Shown here in pieces: positions 27,694-36,839 of a DNA stretch of 64,000 bases (positions within the stretch are counted from its first letter, which is position 1; the number at the start of each line of letters is the position of its first letter). The stretch is taken from positions 751,067-815,066 of the forward strand of contig NZ_JADOER010000004.1 of assembly GCF_018739865.1 (NCBI RefSeq), read 5' to 3'. This DNA comes from Leptothoe kymatousa TAU-MAC 1615 (GTDB lineage Bacteria; Cyanobacteriota; Cyanobacteriia; Phormidesmidales; Phormidesmidaceae). The notes under the pieces are model-generated. The model made no database searches, was not told the DNA's origin, and saw only the letters and a program-made list of their open reading frames with translations. A program made the position numbers and the translations under genes.

Positions 27694-27764
27694 AGTGTGG
27701 GGTGTACAAGTTGTGTAAGCTGCTATGACGCCTACTAATTGTAAGGGGGTTAACGATTTAAGGA

Positions 27765-28142
27765 ATGCTGCGCTCAAGGATATCTCCCCCCTACCCTCAG
27801 GTCCCCCTAGCCAAGAGGCTCTGGTGCCTGTGGCTCTTCCCTTTGTTGCTTAGCATGGGGGGCTGTGGGGCCAAAAAACTCAAAATCCCCCAGGAGGTTG
27901 AGGCCGTCGCTCGGCCCTGTTACGCGGCGCTGGTTGCCCCCGAGCGTACACCGCAGTTAGAACCTGCCAGGGCCATGGAAGATGGCACGTTTTTGATTTT
28001 ATGGTCCATGGCAGAAGCGGAGGATGAAAAGGGCTCCTGTAGCGTTGACGGCAGCGGCGCCCTGCTGTTGGTAACCAACAATGCTGATGTAAAAACATCC
28101 CCTGAAGAAAAAACAACGGAGGAGGCCCCCCCCCAGGAATAG
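27765..28142 (+). CDS. Putative small lipoprotein, unknown function
   Basis: 125 residues. After a basic N-terminus comes a hydrophobic segment WCLWLFPLLLSMGGC, a plausible lipobox with Cys34. The rest is hydrophilic with two further cysteines and an acidic Thr/Glu/Pro-rich C-terminal tail (TSPEEKTTEEAPPQE). No family recognised. The lipobox and low-complexity tail suggest an envelope-anchored protein. The N-terminal region before the signal is long (about 18 residues), so a downstream start is possible. Confidence 0.6.
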   Translation: MLRSRISPPYPQVPLAKRLWCLWLFPLLLSMGGCGAKKLKIPQEVEAVARPCYAALVAPERTPQLEPARAMEDGTFLILWSMAEAEDEKGSCSVDGSGALLLVTNNADVKTSPEEKTTEEAPPQE

Positions 28143-28238
28143 GTGTTAACCACCACTATTGTTAAGCAACCCCGCAATCTTGGGGAATTGACTAAGTATG
28201 AGCGGTAGTATGCCACTGTGCCCAGACATCGTGTTGCT

Positions 28239-29264
28239 ATGGCGGACTACTTAACCCTAAAAGAGGTTCTCGAGAGTAAAATATCGGCTCGAGAATCTGA
28301 AATGTCGCTGATTGACAATCTCTGTCGATCGTATTTTTTGTTCCATAGCCAACCGACGGATAAGGTATGTCTGTTTTTCCATGGGTTTACCGCGGGGCCG
28401 TATCAGTTTATTCCCATGGCCCAGGATCTCTACAAACAGGGCTATAACGTGATTGTGCCGCTGCTGCCAGGCCATGGCATCGCGGGGAAATGGGGGCCCA
28501 GTAATCCGCCGCCGTTAACGGACAATCCTCGGCTATATCTTAAGTTTGGTTTGCAATGGCTCAAAATTGCGAAACGCTTTGGTGCTCAGGTGATTGTGGG
28601 GGGCTTGTCCGGTGGGGGCACGTTGGCCACCTGGTTGGCGATGGAAAAGGCTGATGATATTCATCGGGCAATTTTGTTTGCGCCCTATTTTAGTGCCAGC
28701 AGCAAAGTGATCGATCTGTTTGTTAAACATGTGGATACTTATTTTGAGTGGGAAAAACTCATGGGGCCAAGCTATCCGGGGTTTGAGCTGGCTGCGCTGC
28801 GGGCGGTGCTGCGCATTGCCGACTATAACTTTAAGCGTGTGAAGCAGGCTCCCATTGCGCCGATTTTTATGGTGTCCAGTGAAAGCGATCGCGCGGTCAA
28901 TAATTTTGATCACCAGCGCTTTTTTGACGCCGCCCTAGAGCAGCAACCCTACTGTTGGTACCATAGCTTTTCGCGGGTGTTGGATATTCCCCACACGATG
29001 ATGACCGAGGCGGAGGGGAATCGATATACCAGCCTATTGACGGTAATGGCCAAGGCAAATATTAATAGCAATTTGACCTGGCATGAGGTGGAAGAAATTG
29101 CCTACCGCATGAGCAAACGGCGCACCTTTAAATCGGTGGTAGCTGAGCTGGGCTGGGGCGATAAGGTGTCCCGTGATATGCCTGCTATGATGACCCTGGT
29201 GGACAAGTGGAGTATCGCTGTTAAGCGTGAATTGCAATACCGTCAGCGGTTGCAGCAACAGTAA
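28239..29264 (+). CDS. Alpha/beta hydrolase (esterase/lipase type)
   Basis: 341 residues from the ATG at 28239; a GTG at 28218 would add 7 residues. The fold starts with VCLFFHGFTAGPYQF (oxyanion HGF 48-50) and the nucleophile elbow is GGLSGGG with Ser124. A late His, probably catalytic, lies in DIPHTMMT. The acid residue is probably the Asp in SESDRAVN. Resembles serine aminopeptidase S33/carboxylesterase-like proteins. The C-terminal 80 residues are a helical extension. Substrate unknown. Confidence 0.85.
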   Translation: MADYLTLKEVLESKISARESEMSLIDNLCRSYFLFHSQPTDKVCLFFHGFTAGPYQFIPMAQDLYKQGYNVIVPLLPGHGIAGKWGPSNPPPLTDNPRLYLKFGLQWLKIAKRFGAQVIVGGLSGGGTLATWLAMEKADDIHRAILFAPYFSASSKVIDLFVKHVDTYFEWEKLMGPSYPGFELAALRAVLRIADYNFKRVKQAPIAPIFMVSSESDRAVNNFDHQRFFDAALEQQPYCWYHSFSRVLDIPHTMMTEAEGNRYTSLLTVMAKANINSNLTWHEVEEIAYRMSKRRTFKSVVAELGWGDKVSRDMPAMMTLVDKWSIAVKRELQYRQRLQQQ

Positions 29265-29322
29265 GGGTGCTTGTCGATAAAATTATGGTGATGCCCTAGG
29301 GCATAGATGTGGCTGGGAAACG

Positions 29323-29697
29323 ATGATGGGTGGTTTGGCACAACGATTGTTCTCTCAACAGTTATTTCAACCGTTGGCAGACGCACTGTTGACCCCGACG
29401 GAAACGGCGGTTTTGTGGGGGCTGCACCATCCCTACTGGCTGGGTGCGATCGCAATCCTCATGGTTATTGGTTTGCAGGTGGGCGTTTCCCTCGCGGGGC
29501 AGCTAGTCCGCCGCATCCTCAAAGAAATTGGCCGTTCTCCTTTTTCCTTAGGCCGCTGGTTATTTCACAAAACAACCGTTCGGGACCCCTCGCCAGACCA
29601 AAAATTAGAAACAATCTTAAATCGGCTGAATAGTTTGCAAGAAGAACAGGCCTCCCTACTGGCCGAGTTTAGAGAACAACTTTCCGATAGAGAGTAA
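29323..29697 (+). CDS. Small membrane protein with C-terminal coiled coil
   Basis: 124 residues. One clear membrane span (WLGAIAILMVIGLQVGVSLA, about 43-62) follows an amphipathic N-terminus. The C-terminal third is a charged helical segment (LETILNRLNSLQEEQASLLA) likely to form a coiled coil. A second Met follows the first, so the start may be one codon later. It is 58 nt after the hydrolase gene on the same strand, so possibly one transcript. Function unknown. Confidence 0.72.
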   Translation: MMGGLAQRLFSQQLFQPLADALLTPTETAVLWGLHHPYWLGAIAILMVIGLQVGVSLAGQLVRRILKEIGRSPFSLGRWLFHKTTVRDPSPDQKLETILNRLNSLQEEQASLLAEFREQLSDRE

Positions 29698-29792
29698 TCT
29701 GTCACAAGCTGCCACGGCTATTTAACCCTGAAGGCCTAACTTGTAGGCTGTTCAGCCGCTGCGAGTAAATGTTGTTTTTCACTCACGTAGCC

Positions 29793-30647
29793 CTACAGCA
29801 TGTCCTGCTGCCTTAAAAATGGAACGATGGCTTCGCTGACTTTTTCGGCCCAGTCTTCTTGGGCATAGTGACCCACTTGATCTAAGCCAACATAGTCACC
29901 ATTGGCCAAACCGTTGGCAAAGTCTTTGGCACCCTCAGCCGATAGCCATGGATCCGATTGGCCCCAGGCCACTAAAGTGGGGGGCTGCCAGTCTGCAAAC
30001 CCCTGGGCAATTTGCTCTGTAATTTGTGGGACCTTCATCGCTCGAATCGTCCACATTAAGGCGCGGCCCACATCAGAGCTTTTGAGAAAAGGTCGTCTAT
30101 AAATATCTAGGTCTTCATCGGCCACCTGGTAAGGTCCAGCCCCTTCCAATGTGCGGTCTACCAGCAGCGGATCCTGGGTCATCATATCCCCCACAAAGGG
30201 CCAGCCCATCATTTTTACCCGAAAGGGAAGGTCCGCTGTGGGCGGCAGGGGCGTATTCAAGATGATCAGACGTTCAATTTTGTCAGGATTTTGGGCCGCA
30301 TATAGCAGCCCCGTCACCCCTAAAAAACCTTGGACAACCAAGGAAAATCGGTCTAGCTCCAGGGCATCTAGGTAGTCGCTGAGGGCTTGGATATAGGTCT
30401 CTTGTTTGTAGTCAAACTGGCGAATGTCTGGTTTAGACGAAGAGCCGTGGCCAATCCAGTCGGGGGCGATGCTGCGAAATCCATATTCCCCCAGGGCTGG
30501 CATCACATCTCGCCAGCTATAGCTTTGGCACACCAGGCCATGGAGCATCACCACAGGGGGCTTGTTGTTAGGAGTATCGGGGATGAGTTCGCGATAAACC
30601 CAGTTCAGAGTCCCAACTCGTAAGTCCTTTTGCTCGCTGTTGGCCAT
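29793..30647 (-). CDS. Alpha/beta hydrolase-fold protein with altered nucleophile site
   Basis: 284 residues; epoxide-hydrolase/haloalkane-dehalogenase-like fold (VVMLHGLVCQSYSWRDVMP, APDWIGHGSSSKP). At the nucleophile elbow, where relatives have VVHDWGG or VGHSMGG, it reads VVQGFLGV (104-111): Gly107 replaces the Asp/Ser. A late His is present (GHYAQEDWAEKV). Similar VVQG-type hydrolase-like proteins exist in cyanobacteria and plastids, so the change is probably fixed in the family and not an error. It has GGGAG 9 nt before the ATG and overlaps the upstream gene by 80 nt. Confidence 0.82.
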   Translation of the reverse strand: MANSEQKDLRVGTLNWVYRELIPDTPNNKPPVVMLHGLVCQSYSWRDVMPALGEYGFRSIAPDWIGHGSSSKPDIRQFDYKQETYIQALSDYLDALELDRFSLVVQGFLGVTGLLYAAQNPDKIERLIILNTPLPPTADLPFRVKMMGWPFVGDMMTQDPLLVDRTLEGAGPYQVADEDLDIYRRPFLKSSDVGRALMWTIRAMKVPQITEQIAQGFADWQPPTLVAWGQSDPWLSAEGAKDFANGLANGDYVGLDQVGHYAQEDWAEKVSEAIVPFLRQQDML

Positions 30648-31290
30648 GATATTTTTCTCCCACCTGTGGGAAAAAGCTTACCGCATTATTGTGGGCTAGC
30701 GAATTCTTGGCCAGATAGCGTTCGAAGTAGGGGCGACAGGCTGGGGCAATTTGCCATAAATTAATGGACCAGCGTTCGGGGTCGGGATTGATGACCCGGT
30801 GGGGGTTTTGGCTATTGAACATGACAATGGCCCCCGGCGGCAGATGGTATATGCCTTCTTTGGCCCGCTTGGCATGGCGTTTATCGTAGTCGCTATAGCT
30901 GGGGGTATAGCCCCATTGGGTGGGGGTTGTGGATAGGTTAATGCTGACTGCGGGGCAGGCGGCATAGGGATCATCCCGATGGGAACGGATGCCCACTTTG
31001 CCATAGGCCACCAGGCCTAAATCGGGCTTGGCCGCTGTGCTGTTCGGCATGGCAATGCTGCTGGCGCGCTGGTAGATGATCTGGCAAAAATGCCAGAATT
31101 GCTCGTTTTGGGTAGCGCGCTGGTAGTGTCTGCCGCCGCTGCCTAAAATTGGCTCATGTTCTAACCAGTAGCGCTGGCGACCTACACCATAGCTAGAGGT
31201 GTCTAATTTTAGAAGAGCGCGGTTTTTCTGGAGATATGTACGAAGCTGCTGCTGCTTAGCGACAGGCAAAATGCTGATCAGTTTGAACAT
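30568..31290 (-). CDS. 2-oxoglutarate/Fe(II) oxygenase-like protein
   Basis: 240 residues. A HxD pair is present in RSHRDDPYAA, the distal His in SQNPHRVI and the 2OG-binding Arg in ERWSINLW, the spacing expected for a double-stranded beta-helix dioxygenase. VGRQRYWLEHEPILGSGG precedes this. The final 26 codons overlap the start of the downstream hydrolase in another frame and may be recently acquired. Substrate unknown; the pairing with a hydrolase suggests a small-molecule pathway. Confidence 0.7.
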   Translation of the reverse strand: MFKLISILPVAKQQQLRTYLQKNRALLKLDTSSYGVGRQRYWLEHEPILGSGGRHYQRATQNEQFWHFCQIIYQRASSIAMPNSTAAKPDLGLVAYGKVGIRSHRDDPYAACPAVSINLSTTPTQWGYTPSYSDYDKRHAKRAKEGIYHLPPGAIVMFNSQNPHRVINPDPERWSINLWQIAPACRPYFERYLAKNSLAHNNAVSFFPQVGEKYHGQQRAKGLTSWDSELGLSRTHPRYS

Positions 31291-31621
31291 GCACTGGGGA
31301 AAACAGTTGGGACTGGAAAAATAAGGTTTTAATGTTGCGGATAATGTGAGCTATGCCCATGGGTAAATTGCCGTTGTTAATTGGGGGATGCATTGAGCCA
31401 GTGGCGTTTACTGCCTGGTATGACCTTGGCAGATGGCATGATTCCGAGCATTATTTCGAGTATTGAAATGCTGGCAAACGGATTGAACGGTATTTATCTG
31501 GGGGCAATTGAGTTAAAAAGTAGAGTCTTAAACCCATTAACCACTGTACAAAGGTCAATGACCGGTGGAAATAACTTTGGGCAAACGTAATGATTGGATG
31601 CGTCTATTAATAATTAGATGT
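31291..31621. other. Intergenic region 5' of the oxygenase-like gene
   Basis: A weak reading frame (31381-31590; TTG start, or ATG at 31420 giving about 56 residues) has no ribosome-binding site and no recognisable motif, so I do not call it. The region probably holds the promoter of the minus-strand oxygenase-hydrolase pair and the 3' end of cofH. Confidence 0.4.
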
Positions 31622-32794
31622 CTAATTGGGTTGGATCTGTAATGGGGTGGGTGTCGATACTTTGTTATACAAAGTGTCTCGCTGTTGGCTGGGACGATTG
31701 AGTGTGGCGATCGCACCCACTAAATCCTCTGCCGATTGACAGGTGCCTCCCTGGGCCCCCGCCATGGAGGTAATATGCTCCTCCATTAGGGTGCCCCCTA
31801 TATCATTGCAACCCCACCGCAGCGCTTCAGTCGCTCCCGCCAATCCCAGCTTGACCCAGCTAGGCTGGTGGTTTCTAATCCATTGACCCAGATAAATTCT
31901 GGCCACCGCCGTCAGTAAAAGCGCCTCTGCGATTATTGGCTGGTCGCGGCCCACCCGCTTCCGCAGGGGGGCGGGGGCTTCTTGCCCCACAAACGGCAGC
32001 AAAATAAATTCCGTAATGCCGGTGGTGCCAGCGGCCAGGGATGCCTGCTGTAGCTGGCGCAGCTGCTCCAAGTGGCCAATTTGCTGCTCCACGGTTTCAA
32101 TGTGCCCCGACAGCAGGGTACTGGTGGTGGGCATATTGAGCCGGTGGGCTAATTTGACGATGGTCAGCCAGGTGTCGGTGTCAAGTTTTTCTGGACACAG
32201 TATCCGGCGTACCCGGTCGTCCAGTACCTCAGCGGCGGTTCCCGGCAGTGAGCCCACGCCAGCCTGAGCCAGGGCCTGGATCACGGTGGCAAAATCCAGG
32301 TTGTCTTCCCGGGCAATAAACTGCACTTCCTGGGGCGAAAAGGCATGGATGTGTAGGGCTGGGAATTTATCTTTGATGGTGGTGACTAAGCGCTCATAAT
32401 AGGCCAGACTGCCGCCGTTAATTTTGGCAGTAGGGTTCAGCCCCCCCTGCATACAAATTTCTGTAGCCCCGACAGCAACGGCAGCGCTTGCTTTTTCTAG
32501 CATGGTGTCCCAGTCGAGCCAGTAGGCGCCGGGCTGGCCTTCATCGCGGCGAAAGGCACAGAAGCTACAGTGCTGTTCACAGATATTGGTGTAATTAATA
32601 TTGCGGTTGACGATATAGGTCACCGTTTCCCCTGTCTGTTGTTGCCGCAGGGCGTCGGCCGCCGCCCGAATCTTTTCGATGGCGGCGGGTTCGGTTTGAT
32701 GCAACAGGGTGACCCCATCCTCTGGAGAAATGTCCTGACCGTCCAAGGCTCGGTCTAAAATGTCGGCTATGGGGCTGGTAATTTTGGGGGACAT
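31622..32794 (-). CDS. cofH: FO synthase subunit 2 (radical SAM)
   Basis: 5-amino-6-(D-ribitylamino)uracil:tyrosine 4-hydroxyphenyl transferase. With CofG it makes the deazaflavin FO, used in cyanobacteria as photolyase antenna. 390 residues. The radical-SAM cluster motif is CEQHCSFC (Cys72, Cys76, Cys79), and later motifs include [11 protein letters not shown] and [14 protein letters not shown]1-type site lies within the gene. The C-terminal [18 protein letters not shown] is family-typical. The partner cofG is not in the window. Divergent from glucokinase. Confidence 0.9.
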   Translation of the reverse strand: MSPKITSPIADILDRALDGQDISPEDGVTLLHQTEPAAIEKIRAAADALRQQQTGETVTYIVNRNINYTNICEQHCSFCAFRRDEGQPGAYWLDWDTMLEKASAAVAVGATEICMQGGLNPTAKINGGSLAYYERLVTTIKDKFPALHIHAFSPQEVQFIAREDNLDFATVIQALAQAGVGSLPGTAAEVLDDRVRRILCPEKLDTDTWLTIVKLAHRLNMPTTSTLLSGHIETVEQQIGHLEQLRQLQQASLAAGTTGITEFILLPFVGQEAPAPLRKRVGRDQPIIAEALLLTAVARIYLGQWIRNHQPSWVKLGLAGATEALRWGCNDIGGTLMEEHITSMAGAQGGTCQSAEDLVGAIATLNRPSQQRDTLYNKVSTPTPLQIQPN

Positions 32795-32840
32795 TAAACT
32801 CGTTCCAGTCGATATTGATTAACTTTATTTTGAACTCTTT

Positions 32841-33863
32841 ATGATGCAGCTACTAGCGGGCGATATTGGCGGTACAAAAACTATCTTGCGGTTAGTGTCT
32901 TTCGGCGGCGGCGGTCAAGAAACCCTATATGAAGATCGCTATGTGAGTGGGGACTATGCCGATTTGGTGCCCATGGTTAAGGATTTTCTAGCGGCTGCCC
33001 CCGGTCAACCCCGGCCGCAAACGGCCTGTTTTGCCATTGCCGGTCCCGTGGTCAACAATCGTTCCCAGCTGACGAATTTAGCCTGGTCCCTCGGTGGCGA
33101 TCGCATTGCCGAAGAGCTCGGTCTCGATCAGGTGGACCTGATCAACGACTTTGCGGCGGTGGGCTATGGCGTTTTGGGACTGCAGTCCATGGACATGCAT
33201 ACACTCCAGGCAGGTGTGCCAAATGCCGACGCACCCATTGCCATTATTGGTGCTGGCACGGGGCTGGGACAAGGATTTTTGATTAATTTTGGTGGCCAGT
33301 ACCAGGTGTTTCCATCGGAGGGGGGGCATGCGGATTTTGCCCCTCGCTCGGAACTAGAATTTCAGCTGCTGCACTATTTGCTCGAAAAACATTCCATTTC
33401 CCGAGTGTCTGTGGAGCGGGTGGTGTCTGGCCAGGGCATTATATCCATCTATCAGTTTTTGCGCGATCGCAATATCATCACCGAGTCGGAGGAGTTAGGA
33501 CAGATCGTTCGCACCTGGGAGCAAGGGGCCGGTAATCGCAGTGATTTGCCAGATCCCGCCGCGGCCATCTCCAAAGCCGCCAATACCGATCGGCTGGCGG
33601 GGCGCACCATGGAAATTTTCATTGATGCCTATGGGGCCGCCGCTGGGAATCTTGCCCTCAAACTGTTGCCCTATGGTGGCCTCTATGTGGCTGGTGGGGT
33701 GACGGCCAAAAATATGGCCCTGATTCGAGATGGTAGTTTTCTCTCTGCCTTTAGCCACAAAGGGCGCATGAGTCCCCTCCTAGACAAGGTGCCAGTCCAT
33801 CTTGTGACCAACCAAAGTGTAGGGCTGATTGGCGCTGCCCTACGGGCTAGTCAGATTGTGTAA
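32841..33863 (+). CDS. glk: Glucokinase
   Basis: ATP-dependent phosphorylation of glucose to glucose-6-phosphate in the cytoplasm. 340 residues, the usual size of cyanobacterial/proteobacterial Glk (not ROK). The phosphate-1 motif is LLAGDIGGTKT at the N-terminus, the sugar-binding region LINDFAAVGYG, the adenosine motif LYVAGGVTAKNM, and the GAGTGLGQGFLI loop. Two ATGs are adjacent, so the start may be 32844. It stands 67 nt before the YebC-family gene. Confidence 0.93.
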   Translation: MMQLLAGDIGGTKTILRLVSFGGGGQETLYEDRYVSGDYADLVPMVKDFLAAAPGQPRPQTACFAIAGPVVNNRSQLTNLAWSLGGDRIAEELGLDQVDLINDFAAVGYGVLGLQSMDMHTLQAGVPNADAPIAIIGAGTGLGQGFLINFGGQYQVFPSEGGHADFAPRSELEFQLLHYLLEKHSISRVSVERVVSGQGIISIYQFLRDRNIITESEELGQIVRTWEQGAGNRSDLPDPAAAISKAANTDRLAGRTMEIFIDAYGAAAGNLALKLLPYGGLYVAGGVTAKNMALIRDGSFLSAFSHKGRMSPLLDKVPVHLVTNQSVGLIGAALRASQIV

Positions 33864-33930
33864 AGCTTTCCGATTTCCTTTCAAAACTTATCGCTACAAT
33901 AGGGGGCTAGTGTAGAACAACTAAGACTCT

Positions 33931-34695
33931 ATGGCAGGTCATAGTAAATGGGCCAACATTAAACGCCAAAAAGCGCGGGTAGACGCGGTAAAGGGCAAAG
34001 TATTTGCCAAGCTGTCGCGGGAAATTATCGTGGCGGCAAAACAGGGCGGCGGCGACCCTGATGGTAACTTTCAGCTGCGCACCGCCATTGATAAGGCAAA
34101 ATCTGCCGGTGTGCCCAATGACAACATTGACCGCGCCATTGCCAAAGGTACGGGGAAGCTGGGCAGCGATGGCGACCTAGAATCCATTCGCTATGAGGGC
34201 TATGGCCCCGGTGGGGTGGCCGTATTGGTGGAAGCCCTGACCGATAACCGCAATCGCACGGCTGCCGATTTGCGGGCGGCCTTTAGTAAAAACGGCGGCA
34301 ACCTGGGAGAAACCGGCTGTGTGGGCTGGATGTTCGACCAAAGGGGAGTCGTTGTAGTCACGGGAGCCGTGGATGAAGATACGCTTTTGGAAGCGGCCCT
34401 AGAAGGCGGCGCAGATTCCTATGAACTCACCGAAGTAGATGAGGATATGCCTGGGGCAGAGGTGTTTTGTTTACCCGGTGATTTAGAAGGTTTGAGCAAT
34501 CATCTCAAACTCGAACGTTACCAAGTTAAGGATATTGAAATCCGCTGGGTTCCTAGCAATACGGTGGAGGTCACCGACTCTGACCAGGCCAAGTCTCTGT
34601 TAAAGATGATGGATACCCTCGAAGATTTGGATGATGTGCAATCTGTTACGGCCAATTTTGATATGAAAGAAGAGATTTTAGCCGCTGTGTTGTAG
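33931..34695 (+). CDS. YebC/PmpR-family DNA-binding protein
   Basis: 254 residues, the standard length. It begins MAGHSKWANIKRQKARVDAV, the invariant family start, then GGDPDGNFQLRTAIDKAKS and GYGPGGVAVLVEALTDNRNR. Family members are cytoplasmic; some act as transcriptional regulators and, more recently, as translation factors relieving proline stalling. Which role applies here cannot be told. Downstream is an unusual non-coding stretch described separately. Confidence 0.94.
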   Translation: MAGHSKWANIKRQKARVDAVKGKVFAKLSREIIVAAKQGGGDPDGNFQLRTAIDKAKSAGVPNDNIDRAIAKGTGKLGSDGDLESIRYEGYGPGGVAVLVEALTDNRNRTAADLRAAFSKNGGNLGETGCVGWMFDQRGVVVVTGAVDEDTLLEAALEGGADSYELTEVDEDMPGAEVFCLPGDLEGLSNHLKLERYQVKDIEIRWVPSNTVEVTDSDQAKSLLKMMDTLEDLDDVQSVTANFDMKEEILAAVL

Positions 34696-35282
34696 GCTGA
34701 GGCCACAGATCGTTCCATGCTTTCGAGCGGCGACGGTCAGCTTTCTGTTATCAAAAGATTGGCAGTGGGTAACAATCTTGTCTCAGCAATTTGTTGGGAC
34801 TCACTGGGAGAGCCCTGTTGGCTAAAGTGCCTTTTGGACTAAATCGCCTTTTAGGCTAAATCGCCTTTAAAAAGAAAAATGTCTGACCCTATAAAGCCCC
34901 CAGGGTCAGACAGCTCACCTGTAAAACGCAATAAACAAGATTTAAATCAATCACCCAAAATGCCCCCTCGGATGATTAGTAGCCTTGCACGCGTTCTTCA
35001 GAATTAACTCTATTTTTACTCGAAGCTTTAGCAAAAGCTTCCTCGGAAATACCTAATTTAGACCGTCAATACCCCTGAAACCCTGCGCTATTGTACGTAT
35101 ATTCACCCCTAAATGTTGTCAGGTGCCTTTCTGCAACTCTGGCCCTTTATAAGGCGCTATTAGCCTAGCTGCAGGTGTCTTGGCCCCTTTGACTGACCTG
35201 TTGGTCCTTCTTACAAAGACTCTGTTGGGTCCGATACCAAGGACCTGTTGGCCCTTCTGGTCAGACCTGTTGTTACCCTGGC
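34696..35282. other. Gene-poor region with repeats, a hairpin terminator and a possible micro-ORF
   Basis: A triplicated element of about 17 nt (core CTAAA.(T)CGCCTTT) lies at 34820-34869. The terminator hairpin at 34880-34912 acts on the minus strand. Between this and panC/cmk, minus-strand codons at about 35055-34970 read SKLGISEEAFAKASSKNRVN then SEERVQGY-stop, protein-like but without a start codon; a GTG-started frame at about 35113-35061 ends just upstream in another frame. 35190-35270 has imperfect repeats of GACCTGTTGG. See findings. Confidence 0.45.
34880..34912 (-). terminator. Intrinsic terminator (minus strand) 0.37 kb past panC/cmk
   Basis: TGTCTGACCCT (34880-34890) and AGGGTCAGACA (34902-34912) form a perfect 11-bp stem with an 11-nt loop, followed on the minus strand by TTTTTCTTTTT. 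No T-run exists on the plus side, so it does not serve the YebC gene. It ends either the panC/cmk transcript with a long 3' UTR or a separate small transcript. Confidence 0.9.
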
Positions 35283-36839
35283 CTAGTCTTCAGCAGCGGT
35301 AACAACTTTCTCCTGGTAGAGGGCCGATAGCTTATCTAAGACCCCTTCAATGGTGAGTTGATCCGTAATAACTTCAATGGCATCTTCTGCCTGGCGTAGG
35401 GGGGAAATTTCCCGGGTGCTGTCTTTGTGATCGCGCTCGCTAATGGCCTGGGCTAGGTCTGCCAGTTCTGGAATTGCTTGACCTTGGTGGGCTAAATCTC
35501 GCTGGCGGCGACGGGCGCGCTCTTCCACCGATGCGGTTAAAAAGATCTTTAGCTCCGCATTGGGAAAAACATGGGTGCCAATATCTCGGCCATCGGCAAC
35601 AACACCGCCCGCCAAGCCATATTGCATTTGCTGTTTCACCAGGGCCTGACGTACGGCTCCCTGGGCTGCAATGGTGGAAACATTGGCCGTGACTTCGGGG
35701 GTTCGAATGGCTTGGGTTACAGCGGTTTCATTGACCCAAACTTCGGGCGGCTGGGGCGTTTGCTCCGATGGGGTGGCGGTGAGCTTAATGGTGCACTTGG
35801 ACAGGAGTTCGGCCACCGCAACTTCATCAGCGGGGTCGCAGTCCTGGGAGAGGACATACCAGGTGAAAGCTCGATACATGGCTCCGGTATCGAGGTATAG
35901 CAGCCCCAACTGTTGGGCCAACTGTCTGGCGACGGTGGATTTACCTGCCCCAGCCGGACCGTCAATGGCGATAATCGGTTGTCGTGCCCGAAGCACAACG
36001 TTATCAATTAGTCGAGTGGTGCCTACAAATGCTGCTACTGCCAACATACCAACGGTCTCAATCTCATCTAATGGGGCAAGGGAGTACGGATCCACCAGTT
36101 CAACGTACTGGGGCGTGATAGCAGGTGCCGCTTCTAAGTACTGCAAGACGATGCTAGTTAGGGAATGTTGCGATCGCATCCCCATTTCTTTAAACTTTTG
36201 CTCAGCGCTCCTTAACCCCCGATAGAGTATAACTGCTTGTTGACGTTCTTGCCCGGTTAGATATTTATTTCTAGAACTTAGGGCAAGGCCATCAATTTCC
36301 CTGACGATGGGGCAGCCAATCACGTCCCCTGGCAGGCTTAAATCCTTGACCAGGCGGCGGATAATGGCCAGCTGCTGAGCGTCCTTTTGCCCAAAGTAGG
36401 AGCGCTGGGGTCTGACCAGGCTAAGGAGTTTGGTGACGACAGTGGCCACCCCATTGAAGTGACCGGGGCGGAATTTGCCACACAGTTGATGGGTTAGCGC
36501 CGCTGGGGGCTCGACGTTACATAGGGCTGTGGCTTTCCCAAACTGGGAGCCGTAGAGGGCCTCGGCTTTGGGGGCAAAAATGCAGTCTACCCCAGCCGTT
36601 GCACAGAGCTGGGCATCGATCTCTAACGTCCGAGGATAGGCGGCTAAATCTTCATTGGGCCCAAATTGCAACGGATTAACAAAAATGCTGACAACCACAA
36701 GGTCGTTGTCCCGGCGAGCCCGGTTTATCAAGCTAAGGTGACCCTGGTGTAGCGCTCCCATGGTGGGCACTAATCCCACAGACCCCGACTGCCGATTTAG
36801 CCAGCACCGTAGCCCCTCCACCGTTTTTAATAAACGCAA
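35283..36839 (-). CDS. panC/cmk: Bifunctional pantoate-beta-alanine ligase / (d)CMP kinase
   Basis: 518 residues, a gene fusion characteristic of cyanobacteria. Residues about 1-275 are pantothenate synthetase (LVPTMGALHQGHLSLINRAR with the HxGH-like ATP site, and YFGQKDAQQLAIIRRLVKDL). Residues about 290-510 are cytidylate kinase, with the P-loop AIDGPAGAGKSTVARQLAQQ and the GGVVADGRDIGTHVFPNAEL segment that binds CMP. The two activities serve CoA and pyrimidine nucleotide synthesis. Both halves appear complete. Confidence 0.96.
   Translation of the reverse strand: MRLLKTVEGLRCWLNRQSGSVGLVPTMGALHQGHLSLINRARRDNDLVVVSIFVNPLQFGPNEDLAAYPRTLEIDAQLCATAGVDCIFAPKAEALYGSQFGKATALCNVEPPAALTHQLCGKFRPGHFNGVATVVTKLLSLVRPQRSYFGQKDAQQLAIIRRLVKDLSLPGDVIGCPIVREIDGLALSSRNKYLTGQERQQAVILYRGLRSAEQKFKEMGMRSQHSLTSIVLQYLEAAPAITPQYVELVDPYSLAPLDEIETVGMLAVAAFVGTTRLIDNVVLRARQPIIAIDGPAGAGKSTVARQLAQQLGLLYLDTGAMYRAFTWYVLSQDCDPADEVAVAELLSKCTIKLTATPSEQTPQPPEVWVNETAVTQAIRTPEVTANVSTIAAQGAVRQALVKQQMQYGLAGGVVADGRDIGTHVFPNAELKIFLTASVEERARRRQRDLAHQGQAIPELADLAQAISERDHKDSTREISPLRQAEDAIEVITDQLTIEGVLDKLSALYQEKVVTAAED

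Noticed and set aside
31381..31590. 69-codon plus-strand frame
   Set aside because: TTG start with no Shine-Dalgarno; composition unlike neighbouring genes and no motif. Might still be a micro-gene, but unsupported.
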